Below are positions 1 through 8,849 of a stretch of 64,000 nucleotides of DNA, one piece after another (position 1 is the first letter of the stretch; the number at the start of each line of letters is the position of its first letter). The DNA comes from a filamentous cyanobacterium ESFC-1 (lineage in GTDB: Bacteria; Cyanobacteriota; Cyanobacteriia; Cyanobacteriales; Spirulinaceae). The notes under the pieces were generated by a model. It ran no database searches and was not told the origin of the DNA. It saw only the letters and a program-made list of their open reading frames with translations. The stretch spans positions 4,584,938 to 4,648,937 of the forward strand of contig KB904821.1 in NCBI GenBank assembly GCA_000380225.1, read 5' to 3'. Position numbers and translations under genes: made by a program.

Positions 1-684
1 GAGACGTTGCTCAAAATAAGTTAAAGCTGGCTCTAACTCGTTTAGCTCTCGATGACTACAGCCCAACCAAGCCAAAGCCAAGCTTTCCATCGCTCGCTCT
101 TGGACAATTTGGGCGTATTCCAGTACAGTTAGACAACCCGCGATCGCGTCGTTAAACTTACCTTGATAATACTGAACTTTACCCACCTCGATCGCAAGCC
201 AATTCGCTGTATTTAAATCATCAAACTCTAGTAAAACTTTAATTTGTAGCTTGTAGAGTTCTAAAGCTTCATTTAACTGGCTTTGCTCAAAATAATATTG
301 CGCCAATTGACTCAAATGTTGCCAAACTTGTGTATAAAACTGCTCTTGATTCAGTTTTCGGAAAAAGCGATATGCTTGGCATAAATTCTCAATACCTTGC
401 CCAATTTCGCCTTTGGCTTGTTGAGTGAAACCAAGATAATAATAAGCGGCTCCTTGCTGCCATTGGTTTTCTAATTCAAGAGCCACGTTAAGATATTCTG
501 TTAGGGTTGCGATCGCGTTGTCCCAATCTTGAGCCGAATAATACGCTATTCCTAAATTCCCCAAGATTTCGCATTCGGCGGGACGGTTATCTTGTCTGGC
601 TTCGAGGCGATCGCCTCGTTTGCGAATTTGGATCAGTTGTTCTTGGAAGGTGGCAATTTGTTCTTGCGGCGTTGGTGCGTTCAT
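1..684 (-). CDS. TPR-repeat protein, 3' part cut by the window edge
   Basis: The frame is open from an ATG at 684 down to base 1, giving 228 codons with no stop, so the C-terminus lies outside the window. The translation begins MNAPTPQEQIATFQEQL and contains helix-pair repeats of TPR type, for example NLGIAYYSAQDWDNAIATL, YYYLGFTQQAKGEIGQGIENL and YYFEQSQLNEALELYKLQ. No catalytic domain is visible in the part seen. TPR arrays bind other proteins; the partner is unknown. The missing C-terminus could carry an effector domain such as CHAT, which cyanobacterial TPR proteins often have, but this is speculation. Confidence 0.75.
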   Translation of the reverse strand, partial: MNAPTPQEQIATFQEQLIQIRKRGDRLEARQDNRPAECEILGNLGIAYYSAQDWDNAIATLTEYLNVALELENQWQQGAAYYYLGFTQQAKGEIGQGIENLCQAYRFFRKLNQEQFYTQVWQHLSQLAQYYFEQSQLNEALELYKLQIKVLLEFDDLNTANWLAIEVGKVQYYQGKFNDAIAGCLTVLEYAQIVQERAMESLALAWLGCSHRELNELEPALTYFEQRL

Positions 685-827
685 AGGACAACTCCAGACT
701 GTAATCCACTCACTTTCTCCTAATTTAACCCATCGCCTTAATAACTAGGTTAAACTACACAAATAATTAATAAATTTATAGCAAAGCTGAGTTGTATTAC
801 GATTCTGCTTCATTAGCCCAGTACCTA

Positions 828-1184
828 TCACTTATCCTCTGCCAAAATTGCCTGAATGTCGTTTACTGTGATATCAGTTTGTTCAGTTTTACTATAAATT
901 GTCAACAGTAAAATACTTGTCTCTGACTCTAGTAAATAAATAACGCGATAACCTGCACTTTTGCCTTTTTTGAGATTGCTATTTTTGACTCTAACCTTGT
1001 AAATATAAAGATCGGACTCAAAACCAACAAGGCGATCGCCCAAAAAATTACCTTGTTGCAACTCAACAATTAATGATTGCAGATCGGAACGAATATTCCG
1101 ATATTTCTTGGCTAATTTCTTTAAATTCTTTTTAAATTCAGGAGTTAGGTCGATTTGGACTTCACTTGAATCATTCTGCATCAA
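828..1184 (-). CDS. RelE/ParE-family toxin of a type II toxin-antitoxin pair
   Basis: 118 residues. The pattern LTPEFKKNLKKLAKKYRNI, then GDRLVGFESDLYIYKVRVKN, then GYRVIYLLES and LLLTIYSKTEQTDI matches the compact RelE/ParE fold: two N-terminal helices and a sheet ending in the typical ..IYSK.. strand. RelE members usually cut mRNA in the ribosome and ParE members attack gyrase; the sequence alone does not decide between them. Its start overlaps the upstream small gene by 14 bases (1171-1184), the usual antitoxin-then-toxin arrangement, which implies translational coupling. A lone plasmid or phage remnant is less likely because the partner is intact. Confidence 0.75.
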   Translation of the reverse strand: MMQNDSSEVQIDLTPEFKKNLKKLAKKYRNIRSDLQSLIVELQQGNFLGDRLVGFESDLYIYKVRVKNSNLKKGKSAGYRVIYLLESETSILLLTIYSKTEQTDITVNDIQAILAEDK

Positions 1185-1413
1185 TGCCTTCCCACATCTG
1201 CTCTAAAGGAATGCGATCGCGCTTCTTGGCTTCTTGTAATGCTTGTTTTAAACTGGCTTTTATTTCTTCTGTTGGTGTGTCATCAGGATCGCGATCGTCA
1301 GTCATCAATATAATAATTTTGACGCGATGGTTGGCGGGAATTTCTAAGGGTTGGTCGAGTAGCAGTTGCCCATTTTCATCAACATTTCCCATCACTTCAA
1401 ATGCTTGTATCAT
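1171..1413 (-). CDS. Putative antitoxin paired with the RelE-like toxin
   Basis: 80 residues, ATG at 1413. The N-terminal half (FEVMGNVDENGQLLLDQPLEI, then HRVKIIILM) resembles the short beta-rich N-terminus of cyanobacterial antitoxins that start with a swapped-hairpin-like segment. The C-terminal half is acidic and helical (EEIKASLKQALQEAKKRDRI, then EQMWEGIDAE), as expected for the toxin-wrapping tail. It lies directly upstream of the toxin and overlaps it by 14 bases. Such antitoxins normally neutralise the toxin and repress their own promoter. I see no clear operator in the 200 bases upstream, which are filled by repeats. Confidence 0.65.
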   Translation of the reverse strand: MIQAFEVMGNVDENGQLLLDQPLEIPANHRVKIIILMTDDRDPDDTPTEEIKASLKQALQEAKKRDRIPLEQMWEGIDAE

Positions 1414-1472
1414 GGTTGTTTTGATTGCTTTCTTTTAAATTATAGTAATATAAATTGACTTATTGATTAGTT

Positions 1473-1548
1473 CGCGAAAGTGGACTTTGCCATATTGGTT
1501 CCCCAGATTTCGCGCTCTGCGGGCGGGTTAGGGGAGAAATGGTAGGTT
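1473..1548. repeat. Dispersed repeat F, copy 1 (diverged)
   Basis: This stretch shares blocks with 35857-35930 and, in reverse orientation, 43021-43085. The shared blocks are a GGACTTTGC block, a CCCCAGATT/CCCCGGATT block and a GCGGGCGGGTTA block in the same order. This copy is the most diverged and its first hairpin is decayed. It lies between the toxin-antitoxin pair and the glpK 3' end. Confidence 0.55.
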
Positions 1549-1569
1549 GAAACTTGCTGGTGGGGCTTT

Positions 1570-1602
1570 AGAACCCCGGATTCTTAAAGAAACCGGGGTT
1601 CT
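1570..1602. repeat. Inverted repeat of the AGAACCCCGG family, possible glpK terminator
   Basis: Arms AGAACCCCGGATTCT (1570-1584) and AGAAACCGGGGTTCT (1588-1602) are inverted copies with one mismatch and a 3-base gap. The same arms recur at 34980-35043 and 58754-58818. This copy sits 24 bases beyond the glpK stop and could act as a hairpin at the 3' end of that transcript, though no T-run follows on the minus strand. Confidence 0.6.
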
Positions 1603-1625
1603 GGGGTAAGTCGGGGGTTCTGGGG

Positions 1626-3128
1626 CTAATCAATCCAATCTTTGGCGCGTTCGACGGCTTTGCTCCACTGCTCGAAGTTGGCTTGGGCTTGGGCTTGATT
1701 TTCGCCGGGTTTAAAGGTGCGTTCGACTTGGCGCTTGGCGATCAAGTCGTCGTAGTTATCCCAGAAACCCGTGGCGAGTCCGGCTCCGAAAGCTGCGCCT
1801 TGGGCGGTTGCGTCGAGGATTTCGGGGCGCTCGACGGGAATGCCCAGGACATCAGCTTGGAATTGCATGAGGAAGTCGTTGCGAGATGAGCCGCCGTCAA
1901 CTTTTAGGAGGGCGATGGGGGTGTCGCCGTCTTTGTTCATGGCATCGACGACTTCTTTGACTTGGTAGGCGATGGATTCGAGGACAGCCCTCACGATATG
2001 TTCTTTTTTCACGCCCCCGGTAATGCCTTGGAAGGAGCCACGGGCGCTCATATCCCAGTGAGGTGCGCCCAAACCACTCAGGGCGGGGACGAAGTAAACG
2101 CCGTCGGTGTCGGGGACTTGGGTGGCGAGGGCTTCGGTTTCGGCGGCATTGCTAATCATTTGTAAGCCGTCGCGCAACCATTGGATACAGGCCCCAGAGG
2201 TGAACATCGCGCCTTCGAGGGCGTAGTTGGTGGTGTCGGGGGTGGTCCAAGCGACGGTGGAGAGGAGTTGGTTTTGCGATCGCGTGACGTTATTGCCACT
2301 ATAGGCCACGAGGAAACACCCGGTTCCATAGGTGCATTTGAGTAAGCCGGGTTTATTGCATCCATGCGCGAACAAGGCGGCTTGTTGATCCCCGAAGATG
2401 GCGGTAATGGGAATTTCTGCCCCGAATAAGCCGGGGTCGGTTTTGCCAAACATCCCTAAACTGGGTTTAATTTCCGGCATCCAGTTCGGGGGAATTTTAA
2501 ATAATTCTAAAAGATCGCTATCCCATTCGCGATCGCCCAGGTTCATTAACATGGTGCGACTGGCGTTACTATGGTCGGTGGCGTGGACTTCGCCGCCGGT
2601 GAGATGCCACAAAATCCAACTGTCAACGGTTCCGGCTTGAATGTTGTTAAAGTCTACTTCAGGACGGTTTTCCTTGAGCCAATCCCGCAACCATGCTAAC
2701 TTGGTGGCAGAGAAGTAGGCATCTACGACTAAGCCGGTGCGCTCTTGAATGAGTTTGTCTTGGCCGGCGGTGCTGAGTTCGCGGCACAGGGGGGCGGTGC
2801 GGCGGTCTTGCCAAACGATCGCGTTGTGGAGCGATTTCCCGGTGGTTTTGTCCCACAACAAGCAGGTTTCCCGTTGGACGGTTAAGCCAATGGCGGCGAC
2901 TTCGGCGGCAAAGGTGTCGGTTTCTGCGAGGACATCGCTAATGACTTCGCGGGTGTCGCGCCAAATTGCTTCGGGGTCGTGTTCGAGCCAACCGGGATGG
3001 GGATAATATTGAGTTAATTCTTTATAGGCTTGGCCGACGACTTCCCCGTTTTTGTTGAATAGGATCGCTCGATTGCCTGTGGTACCGAGGTCGAGAGCCA
3101 GTATATATTGAGGTGTCGTTTTTTGCAT
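1626..3128 (-). CDS. glpK: Glycerol kinase
   Basis: 500 residues, the usual length for the FGGY family. It phosphorylates glycerol to glycerol-3-phosphate with ATP. The N-terminal phosphate-1 motif LDLGTTGNRAILF is present, with DHSNASRTMLMNL, FGDQQAALFAHG and the C-terminal adenosine-site segment VDGGSSRNDFLMQFQADVL and TAQGAAFGAGLA. The gene is divergent from glpD with a 409-base spacer, so the two genes convert glycerol to dihydroxyacetone phosphate from a shared control region. Identification is firm; related FGGY sugar kinases lack this combination of motifs and this neighbour. Confidence 0.96.
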   Translation of the reverse strand: MQKTTPQYILALDLGTTGNRAILFNKNGEVVGQAYKELTQYYPHPGWLEHDPEAIWRDTREVISDVLAETDTFAAEVAAIGLTVQRETCLLWDKTTGKSLHNAIVWQDRRTAPLCRELSTAGQDKLIQERTGLVVDAYFSATKLAWLRDWLKENRPEVDFNNIQAGTVDSWILWHLTGGEVHATDHSNASRTMLMNLGDREWDSDLLELFKIPPNWMPEIKPSLGMFGKTDPGLFGAEIPITAIFGDQQAALFAHGCNKPGLLKCTYGTGCFLVAYSGNNVTRSQNQLLSTVAWTTPDTTNYALEGAMFTSGACIQWLRDGLQMISNAAETEALATQVPDTDGVYFVPALSGLGAPHWDMSARGSFQGITGGVKKEHIVRAVLESIAYQVKEVVDAMNKDGDTPIALLKVDGGSSRNDFLMQFQADVLGIPVERPEILDATAQGAAFGAGLATGFWDNYDDLIAKRQVERTFKPGENQAQAQANFEQWSKAVERAKDWID

Positions 3129-3537
3129 TAGTCAATCGCTGATTATTTTTTTATAACTTCATTCTTTTTAATTGTCTCGGAATTTTGGGATTTTTTAACA
3201 ACAATTTTAATTAAATTTAACGTAATCTCTATATCGAGATTATATGTTTAGGATGAGAAATTTTAAAGTTCAAAATGAGTTTTGCTGCCCAAATCACGAC
3301 GCGATCGCGTTAGGGGCAAAAGGAAAAAATTGCTAAAAAACTATTAAGAATTAGCATTAAAAACTGCCTTCAATCAACCTTTGGAGAGATGGGAATAGGG
3401 ATAACGGCCGGGAAATTTACCAGACAAGAGAGATTTTGTGCGATCGCGTCTTGAAAAAATTGTGATGAGTGAAAGTCGCCGAATCCGAATCTATTTCTAT
3501 AATGGGGGTGACGCTATGAAACGACGAGATTCAAGTT
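3129..3537. promoter_or_regulatory. glpK-glpD divergent control region
   Basis: A 409-base AT-rich spacer between divergent glpK and glpD. It holds one perfect palindrome (3223-3242), HIP1 sites, and a 10-codon reading frame ATG...TGA at 3516-3545 that overlaps the glpD GTG start in another frame. I see no recognisable riboswitch and cannot place promoters with confidence. Confidence 0.5.
3223..3242. promoter_or_regulatory. Perfect inverted repeat, candidate operator for glpK and glpD
   Basis: Arms TAATCTC (3223-3229) and GAGATTA (3236-3242) are exact inverted copies separated by TATATC. The 20-base symmetric site lies about 95 bases from the glpK start and 300 from the glpD start. Its size fits a dimeric repressor. 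No glycerol regulator gene is next to it, so the binding protein is unknown. Confidence 0.5.
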
Positions 3538-5226
3538 GTGCCTGATTATCAAAAACTACAAAACGAACAATATGACCTGATTGTAATTGGAGGTGGGATT
3601 AACGGTGCAGGCGTTGTGCGAGATGCAGCGTTGCGCGGATTGAAAACCATTTTGCTCGAAAAAGCCGACTTCTGCGGCGGGACGACCAGTTGGTCTACTC
3701 GCTTGATTCACGGGGGTTTGCGCTATTTAGAATACTTTGAATTTTCCTTGGTGCGCGAATCCTTGCGCGAGCGGGAAATTCTGCTGCGGAATGCCCCCCA
3801 CTTGGTCAAACCGCTACTCCTGACCATTCCCATTTACGGCGATCGCTCCCGTCCTTACTGGAAAGTTTGGGCGGGTATGATTTTGTACGATATCTTTAGT
3901 TTCGACAAAACCTTACCCGAACATCGGATGCTGTCGCAAAAGAAATTCCGGCAGTTATTCCGCCATCTCGACCCGGATGACCTTTCGGGGGCGGCGCAAT
4001 ATTACGATGGTCAAGTCGAATATGCCGAGCGTTTGGCTTTAGAAAATATTATGTCGGCAGAAGAAGCCGGCGCAACGGTGATGAATTATGCCGAAGTGAC
4101 CCAACTGCACCGAGAAGGCGATCGCATCACCCATTTAACCTGTAAAAATGCCCTCACGGGGGAAGAATTTACGGTCAACGGCAGCGACCAAGCAGTTTAT
4201 ATTAACACCGCCGGGCCTTGGGTGGATAAAGTCCTACGAGGGGGACGCAAAAACAACCAACCCGCCCCGATCAGCGAAACCCGGAAAATCGGCCCCACTA
4301 AAGGCAGTCACATTATTGTAGACCCCTTCCCCGGTGCGCCGCCGACGAGTTTGTATGTAGAAGCGAAATCAGACGGCAGACCGTTTTTCATTGTGCCTTG
4401 GTTGGGAATGTACCTGATCGGGACAACGGATATTTTCTACGACAGCGACCTGGATAAAATCAAAGCCAGCAACGACGAAATTGATTATCTGTTGCGAGAA
4501 ACCAATTTAGTCATTCCGACGGCGAAGTTGTCGCGGGCTGATGTGAAGTTTACTTATTCTGGGGTGCGACCTCTGCCTTACACGGGCAAAGACAAAGCTG
4601 GCAGCGTGACCCGCAGCCATATTCTGTTTGACCATACTCCCGACGGGGCGAAAAACTTAATTTCCTTGATCGGCGGTAAGATTACCACTTATCGTCAGGT
4701 GGGCGAGGAAATGGTAGAAAAGGCGTATAAGAAGATGAAAAAAGCTGCGCCGAAGTGTAAGACTGAGTATGCGCTGTTACCTGGCGCAATTTTGCCGGAT
4801 GACCCGCGTGTTGACGGGGCGATCGCGGATTACTGCCCCCAAGTGCCTCTGACAACGGTGCATCATTTGTTTGCGATTTATGGGGCAAAAGCTCTGGATA
4901 TCCTGGCTTTGACTGATGATGAGCCAGAATTAGCGGAAATCATAGTTCCCGGTTTACCGGATATCAAAGCGCAAATCGTCTATTCGGTGCAGTCGGAATA
5001 TGCGGTGACGCTGGTAGATATTACTCGCCGTCGCACCAGTATTGCGATGCACGCTAATTACGGCTTTGATGCCCTCGATACGATTACCGATATCCTGAAG
5101 CGCTATTGCGGCTGGACGCAAGGAGATTGCGAGACTCAGATGGAATATTATCGCACCTTTATGCAGGATAATTGCGTCCCCGATTACGCGATCGCTGAGG
5201 TGGCGTTGTCGTCTTCGGTGGAGTAG
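3538..5226 (+). CDS. glpD: Glycerol-3-phosphate dehydrogenase, FAD-dependent
   Basis: 562 residues. It oxidises glycerol-3-phosphate to dihydroxyacetone phosphate at the membrane, passing electrons to quinone. The FAD-binding N-terminus YDLIVIGGGINGAGVVRDAA carries the GxGxxG pattern at about residues 17-22, followed by the family signature FCGGTTSWSTRLIHGGLRYL. Later signatures are GTTDIFYD and the C-terminal LIGGKITTYRQVGEEM. The start is GTG at 3538: the frame closes at a TGA at 3517-3519, and the nearby ATG at 3516 is in another frame and ends at 3545. That out-of-frame peptide may couple translation. It is divergent from glpK. Confidence 0.95.
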   Translation: MPDYQKLQNEQYDLIVIGGGINGAGVVRDAALRGLKTILLEKADFCGGTTSWSTRLIHGGLRYLEYFEFSLVRESLREREILLRNAPHLVKPLLLTIPIYGDRSRPYWKVWAGMILYDIFSFDKTLPEHRMLSQKKFRQLFRHLDPDDLSGAAQYYDGQVEYAERLALENIMSAEEAGATVMNYAEVTQLHREGDRITHLTCKNALTGEEFTVNGSDQAVYINTAGPWVDKVLRGGRKNNQPAPISETRKIGPTKGSHIIVDPFPGAPPTSLYVEAKSDGRPFFIVPWLGMYLIGTTDIFYDSDLDKIKASNDEIDYLLRETNLVIPTAKLSRADVKFTYSGVRPLPYTGKDKAGSVTRSHILFDHTPDGAKNLISLIGGKITTYRQVGEEMVEKAYKKMKKAAPKCKTEYALLPGAILPDDPRVDGAIADYCPQVPLTTVHHLFAIYGAKALDILALTDDEPELAEIIVPGLPDIKAQIVYSVQSEYAVTLVDITRRRTSIAMHANYGFDALDTITDILKRYCGWTQGDCETQMEYYRTFMQDNCVPDYAIAEVALSSSVE

Positions 5227-5236
5227 GTTTGATTGA

Positions 5237-5267
5237 GCAGGTGGGGTTTTTTGACCCTGCCTTTTTT
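5237..5267 (+). terminator. Rho-independent terminator after glpD
   Basis: Stem GCAGG (5237-5241) and CCTGC (5256-5260) with a 14-base loop, followed by C and six T at 5262-5267. It lies 11 bases past the glpD stop. The stem is short, so this is a moderate call. Confidence 0.5.
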
Positions 5268-5268
5268 G

Positions 5269-5470
5269 TTGTTGGTTGTTGGTTGTTGGTTATTGGTTGT
5301 TGGCAGAATCCCCGAATTGGTCATTGGTAATTGGTAATTGCTAATTTCCTCCCCCTCTTCCCCCTCCTCCCCCTCCTCCCCCTCTCCCCACTCTTGGACG
5401 GGGAAACCCCGCCCCTACACGCCCACTGCCCACTGCCTACTGCCCAAGACCCACTCCCCAAAACACAACT
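5269..5470. repeat. Repeat island 1: heptamer arrays and palindrome
   Basis: In order: five copies of TTGTTGG or TTATTGG (5269-5303), a TTGGTAA heptamer run (about 5318-5343), a pyrimidine stretch of CCCTCTT/CCCTCCT type (5348-5390), a palindrome GACGGGGAAACCCCGCCCC (5397-5415), then CCCACTG heptamers. The same modules recur in similar order at 20928-21475, 44346-44490 and 63482-63605. No gene is seen here. Confidence 0.8.
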
Positions 5471-5568
5471 GTTTGCGATCTTCCTAAAAATCGTTATATT
5501 GGGATTAGATCGCAACAGATTGCCTCGATCGGGCGAGTCAAAATTCCAGTAGCATAAATCAAATTCCC

Positions 5569-6222
5569 ATGAATGTGTTTGTGGTGGGCGATGTCCACGG
5601 TTGTCTAAAAACGTTTAAAACGCTTGTCAAGGATCATTGGCAACCGGAAACGGATATTTTGGTGCAACTGGGGGATTTGATTAACCGGGGGAATTTTGTA
5701 GCAGAAACAGTATTATATGTTCAAGAGTTGCAGGACAAATGGCGCGATCGCGTGATTGTGTTGCGGGGTAATCACGAACAAAAATGTATTAATTTTGTAG
5801 AATCGGGGCGCGATCGCGATTGGTCTTGGAAAAGTCGCAAGAAAACCATCGCCAGTTTTCAACGCCAGGGCATGGAGTTGTCGGAGGTGAGTGAATGGTT
5901 GCAGCAGTTACCGTTGGTGTGGGAAACGGATAGTTTATGTCTGACCCATGCGGGGATTGCCCTCACGACGGATAAACCTTTCGATCCGAATAATAAAGAG
6001 GGGGTATTGTGGACGAAAAGCCCCCTGAAAAATATTGGGAAACTGCAAGTGGTGGGTCATACGCCGATGCCGGGGGGGATTCCCCGTTATAATCCCGATG
6101 GTCATGTTTGGTATATCGATACGGGGGTTTTTCTGCGACGGACGCTCACGGGCATTAAATTTGATGAGCAAGGGCAAATCATAGACCGCCGCAGCATTCC
6201 CACCGATCCGCGTGATATCTAG
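5569..6222 (+). CDS. PPP-family metallophosphatase, PrpA/ApaH-like
   Basis: 217 residues, the size of bacterial PPP phosphatases that act on phosphoproteins or dinucleoside polyphosphates. Metal-site motifs are clear: GDVHG (7-11), GDLINRG (35-41) and GNHE (67-70), then LTHAGI and VVGHTPMP with the later histidines. The second motif has Asn where most members have Asp (GDxxDRG); the metal-binding first Asp is kept, so activity is plausible. The substrate cannot be told from sequence. The end overlaps the convergent TetR gene by four bases. The region upstream is a repeat island, so its promoter must lie within about 100 bases. Confidence 0.85.
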   Translation: MNVFVVGDVHGCLKTFKTLVKDHWQPETDILVQLGDLINRGNFVAETVLYVQELQDKWRDRVIVLRGNHEQKCINFVESGRDRDWSWKSRKKTIASFQRQGMELSEVSEWLQQLPLVWETDSLCLTHAGIALTTDKPFDPNNKEGVLWTKSPLKNIGKLQVVGHTPMPGGIPRYNPDGHVWYIDTGVFLRRTLTGIKFDEQGQIIDRRSIPTDPRDI

Positions 6223-6848
6223 GCTTCTGGGGCTAATACGCCGTGAAGAAAGATGTCGGCAATGCCTTCGGCCATTTCTTTCATTTCTTGGTGAGAGGCG
6301 TTGGGATTGATGATGGTTTGGTCGGAAAAGCCCGCGATCGCAAACATTCCTAGGAAGACTTGGGCAACGATTTTGGGGTTGGTGCGGCGATAAATCCCGC
6401 GATCCATGGCAGTTTGGAAGAAGGCTTCAGCCACATCGGTCATTTTGGTAATGACTTCTCCTTGGATGCGATCGCGCAATTCCGGGTGAAATTGGGCTTC
6501 CATAAAGCAAACTCGCATGAGATCGCTGCTTTCGCGCAAGCGAAACATTCGCCGTCGCATGACTTGGGCTACAGCTTTATAACTCCCCATCTCACTTAAT
6601 TCTGTGAGCAAGTCGGTTAAAAGCTCGACCCAACCGTTGGTAGCAACTTCGATGAGGATGGCTTTTTTGTTGGTGAAATGGCGAAATAATGTGCCTTCTG
6701 CCACTCCTGCCGCCGCGGCCAAATCCTTGGTGGTGGTGGCATCATAGCCTTTACGAGCGAATAGTTGCAATGCCGCTTTGAGGATACGAGTGCGAGTGTC
6801 TTCCTCGGTCGCGGTGTCGTCCAGGGAAGGTCGATGAAAAACACGCAT
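6219..6848 (-). CDS. TetR-family transcriptional regulator
   Basis: 209 residues. The N-terminal helix-turn-helix is typical: TRILKAALQLFARKGYDATT, then TKDLAAAAGVAEGTLFRHFTNKKAIL (about residues 19-65). The rest is a helical ligand and dimer domain with no recognised ligand motif. It probably represses its own or a neighbouring gene in response to a small molecule. It is convergent with the phosphatase (4-base overlap), and its own upstream region (6849-7012) precedes it on the minus strand. No efflux pump or enzyme is adjacent, so the target is unknown. Confidence 0.9.
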   Translation of the reverse strand: MRVFHRPSLDDTATEEDTRTRILKAALQLFARKGYDATTTKDLAAAAGVAEGTLFRHFTNKKAILIEVATNGWVELLTDLLTELSEMGSYKAVAQVMRRRMFRLRESSDLMRVCFMEAQFHPELRDRIQGEVITKMTDVAEAFFQTAMDRGIYRRTNPKIVAQVFLGMFAIAGFSDQTIINPNASHQEMKEMAEGIADIFLHGVLAPEA

Positions 6849-7012
6849 AAGACTTGATGGGGATTACTTGCATTTAGCGTATCGTTATTAAGCGGCGATC
6901 GCGGACGTTTGCTACAAAAACTTCACAAAAGTTCGAGTCTCGACTGAATTTTTGATGCAATTGTTTACAAAAAAATTAAGAGGGCGCGATCGCCCTAAGA
7001 TAACATCAAGGA

Positions 7013-7519
7013 CTACATTTCTGGAAATTCGTAGAAAATTGTGCCTTTGGTATGGTGATTTTCAATACTGGCATAGCCTTTTTTCACCATTTCTGTTAAT
7101 TCTGCTTCTACTTCTTCAAAATCTGCCCCAGTATCTAATACGGCTTGGGTTACAGAAATTTGTCCGTCTCGTTTTTGAGCCGCTTTTAAGATTCTTAATC
7201 TTAATGTTTCCGTGGTAGGTTGGGGGGAAGGGGGAATCACTTGGGTTGGGGCAGAAGTGGTAGAATCGATGGGGATTCCCGCCGCCGTCATGCCCATTTT
7301 AAGGCGCAGTTTCATTTCATATTCTTCATTCATATTGGGAATTAAAAACAAGTCGATAAATTGACCGAAGCCGAAGATTCCCCAAGTGAATAACCACAGC
7401 AATCCCGATCCAATTTTACCGTTGTACAGGCGATGTAAGCCCCCTAATCCCATAAAAGCACCAAGCCACAGGGCATAAGAAACGACGAGACGCTCGCTTT
7501 TCATAGCTGATTTGTTCAT
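7013..7519 (-). CDS. TM2-domain membrane protein
   Basis: 168 residues from ATG 7519 (MNKSAMKSERLVVSYALW). The TM2 domain spans about residues 6-55: two membrane segments with the GGLHRLYNGK turn and a WGIFGFGQFIDLFLIP second helix. A soluble C-terminal half follows, beginning about residue 100, with a small winged-helix-like segment (LRLRILKAAQKRDGQISVTQ, then EEVEAELTEMVKKGYASI). TM2 proteins are common small membrane proteins of unknown job. An earlier ATG at 7654 is in frame and has a purine-rich AGAGAAG upstream, but the added 45 residues look unlike a domain, so the shorter start is preferred. Confidence 0.75.
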   Translation of the reverse strand: MNKSAMKSERLVVSYALWLGAFMGLGGLHRLYNGKIGSGLLWLFTWGIFGFGQFIDLFLIPNMNEEYEMKLRLKMGMTAAGIPIDSTTSAPTQVIPPSPQPTTETLRLRILKAAQKRDGQISVTQAVLDTGADFEEVEAELTEMVKKGYASIENHHTKGTIFYEFPEM

Positions 7520-7712
7520 AGTATCTAGTTTTATTGTAGTCTGCTCTCGATCGTCACAGGAGCGTTTTACCCCCGATGGGCTATTTTCGTTGTTGGTGGT
7601 GCGCTGTGACGGGAAGTGTAGTTTCCCTCCTATCTTAACGATTGGGATTGCCATCTTGAGAACTTCTCTTGGGGCTACGCGATCGCGGCGGTCAATTACG
7701 CAAAATTAGGGG

Positions 7713-8735
7713 TTAATTTTTATTATGGCAAGTCGTGAAAGAATTGTTGTCAAAAAGCCGCAATAAGTCGTCTAGCACTAAATTAGCAGCAATTGCCCCT
7801 TCACCGCCAATCCAATATTCAAAATCGACGAAATAGACGCGATCGCACTGCACCGCTTTGAGTTGCTGCCAGAGGGGATTTTGGGTAAACTGACGATACA
7901 GGCGCGATCGCGGATCGCTACGGGCAATAAAAATAATATCCGCATCTGCCCTGGGGATAGTTTCGAGAGAGATTTGTTCTTTGAGGCGATCGCGGTCTTG
8001 CATCGGCGGCGGTTTTAAGCCCACATCCTGCATAATTTGGCGAATATGGGATTGGTTTTCATATAAGCGCACCTGACTCGGCATAAATCGCGCGATCGTG
8101 ACTTGCGGCGATTTTTCACCCATGTTTGCTTGCAGTTGGGCAACTGCGCGATCGTAATCTTGGATAATTCGCTCTACGGCATCCCCTTGATTCAACGCCA
8201 TACCATACCCCCGCAAATTATCCTGCCAGCGTAACGCTAAGGCATCATACAGCACCGTTGGCGCGATTTGAGACAAAATTGGGTAAATGGCGCGATGTTC
8301 CCCCGCATTGCCCAAAATGAGGTCAGGTTTGAGTTGAATAATTTTCTCTAAACTCGGTTGATTCACATCCCCCAAATACTCAATTCCTGCGATTTGTTGA
8401 GGAGAGAGAAACCCCGGAAAATTGCCCACATTTCCCGAAGCCACCCACGGTGCAGCCCCCACGGGTTTCATTCCCACAGCCAAAGCCGTTTCGAGGGCTG
8501 CATTTCCCAAGGTAATCACGCGCTGAGGATGGCTGGGAACAAGGGTTTTTCCCTGGCTATGCTGAATCAGGTGGGCTTGCGTTTCATCCAAGGGTGCAGA
8601 CAGCATAAACGGCTGACAAGCTGTTAAAAAAAGAGCGAAAAAACATAAGAAGCAACGCTTTTTCAAAACGAACTTATAAGGTAGGCATTCCCCACCTTTT
8701 CCCCTCTCAAAAAATAGTACTAACCAAGCAATCAT
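7713..8735 (-). CDS. FecB-type substrate-binding lipoprotein (iron-siderophore or related)
   Basis: 340 residues. A basic stretch and hydrophobic core end in the lipobox LTAC (KKRCFLCFFALFLTACQPF), so it should be exported and lipid-anchored. The mature part has the class III binding-protein layout: HPQRVITLGNAALETALAVG, KPDLILG, a long linking helix, and a second lobe ending in WLIGG-like sequence (EYWIGGEGAIAANLVLDDLL). Such proteins deliver ferric siderophores, haem or cobalamin to an ABC importer. No permease or ATPase gene is next to it, so it is an orphan that must use a transporter encoded elsewhere. A TTG at 8666 would give a more normal signal peptide and is a plausible start. Confidence 0.82.
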   Translation of the reverse strand: MIAWLVLFFERGKGGECLPYKFVLKKRCFLCFFALFLTACQPFMLSAPLDETQAHLIQHSQGKTLVPSHPQRVITLGNAALETALAVGMKPVGAAPWVASGNVGNFPGFLSPQQIAGIEYLGDVNQPSLEKIIQLKPDLILGNAGEHRAIYPILSQIAPTVLYDALALRWQDNLRGYGMALNQGDAVERIIQDYDRAVAQLQANMGEKSPQVTIARFMPSQVRLYENQSHIRQIMQDVGLKPPPMQDRDRLKEQISLETIPRADADIIFIARSDPRSRLYRQFTQNPLWQQLKAVQCDRVYFVDFEYWIGGEGAIAANLVLDDLLRLFDNNSFTTCHNKN

Positions 8736-8849
8736 TATTGCGGAATTGAGACAAAGTACAGAAGCTTACAGCTAGAGATGATAGTATTTTCATTTTAGAG
8801 ATAAACTAGCATTGAGTTTTTTCTCAATAGCATATCTATTTAGAAAATT

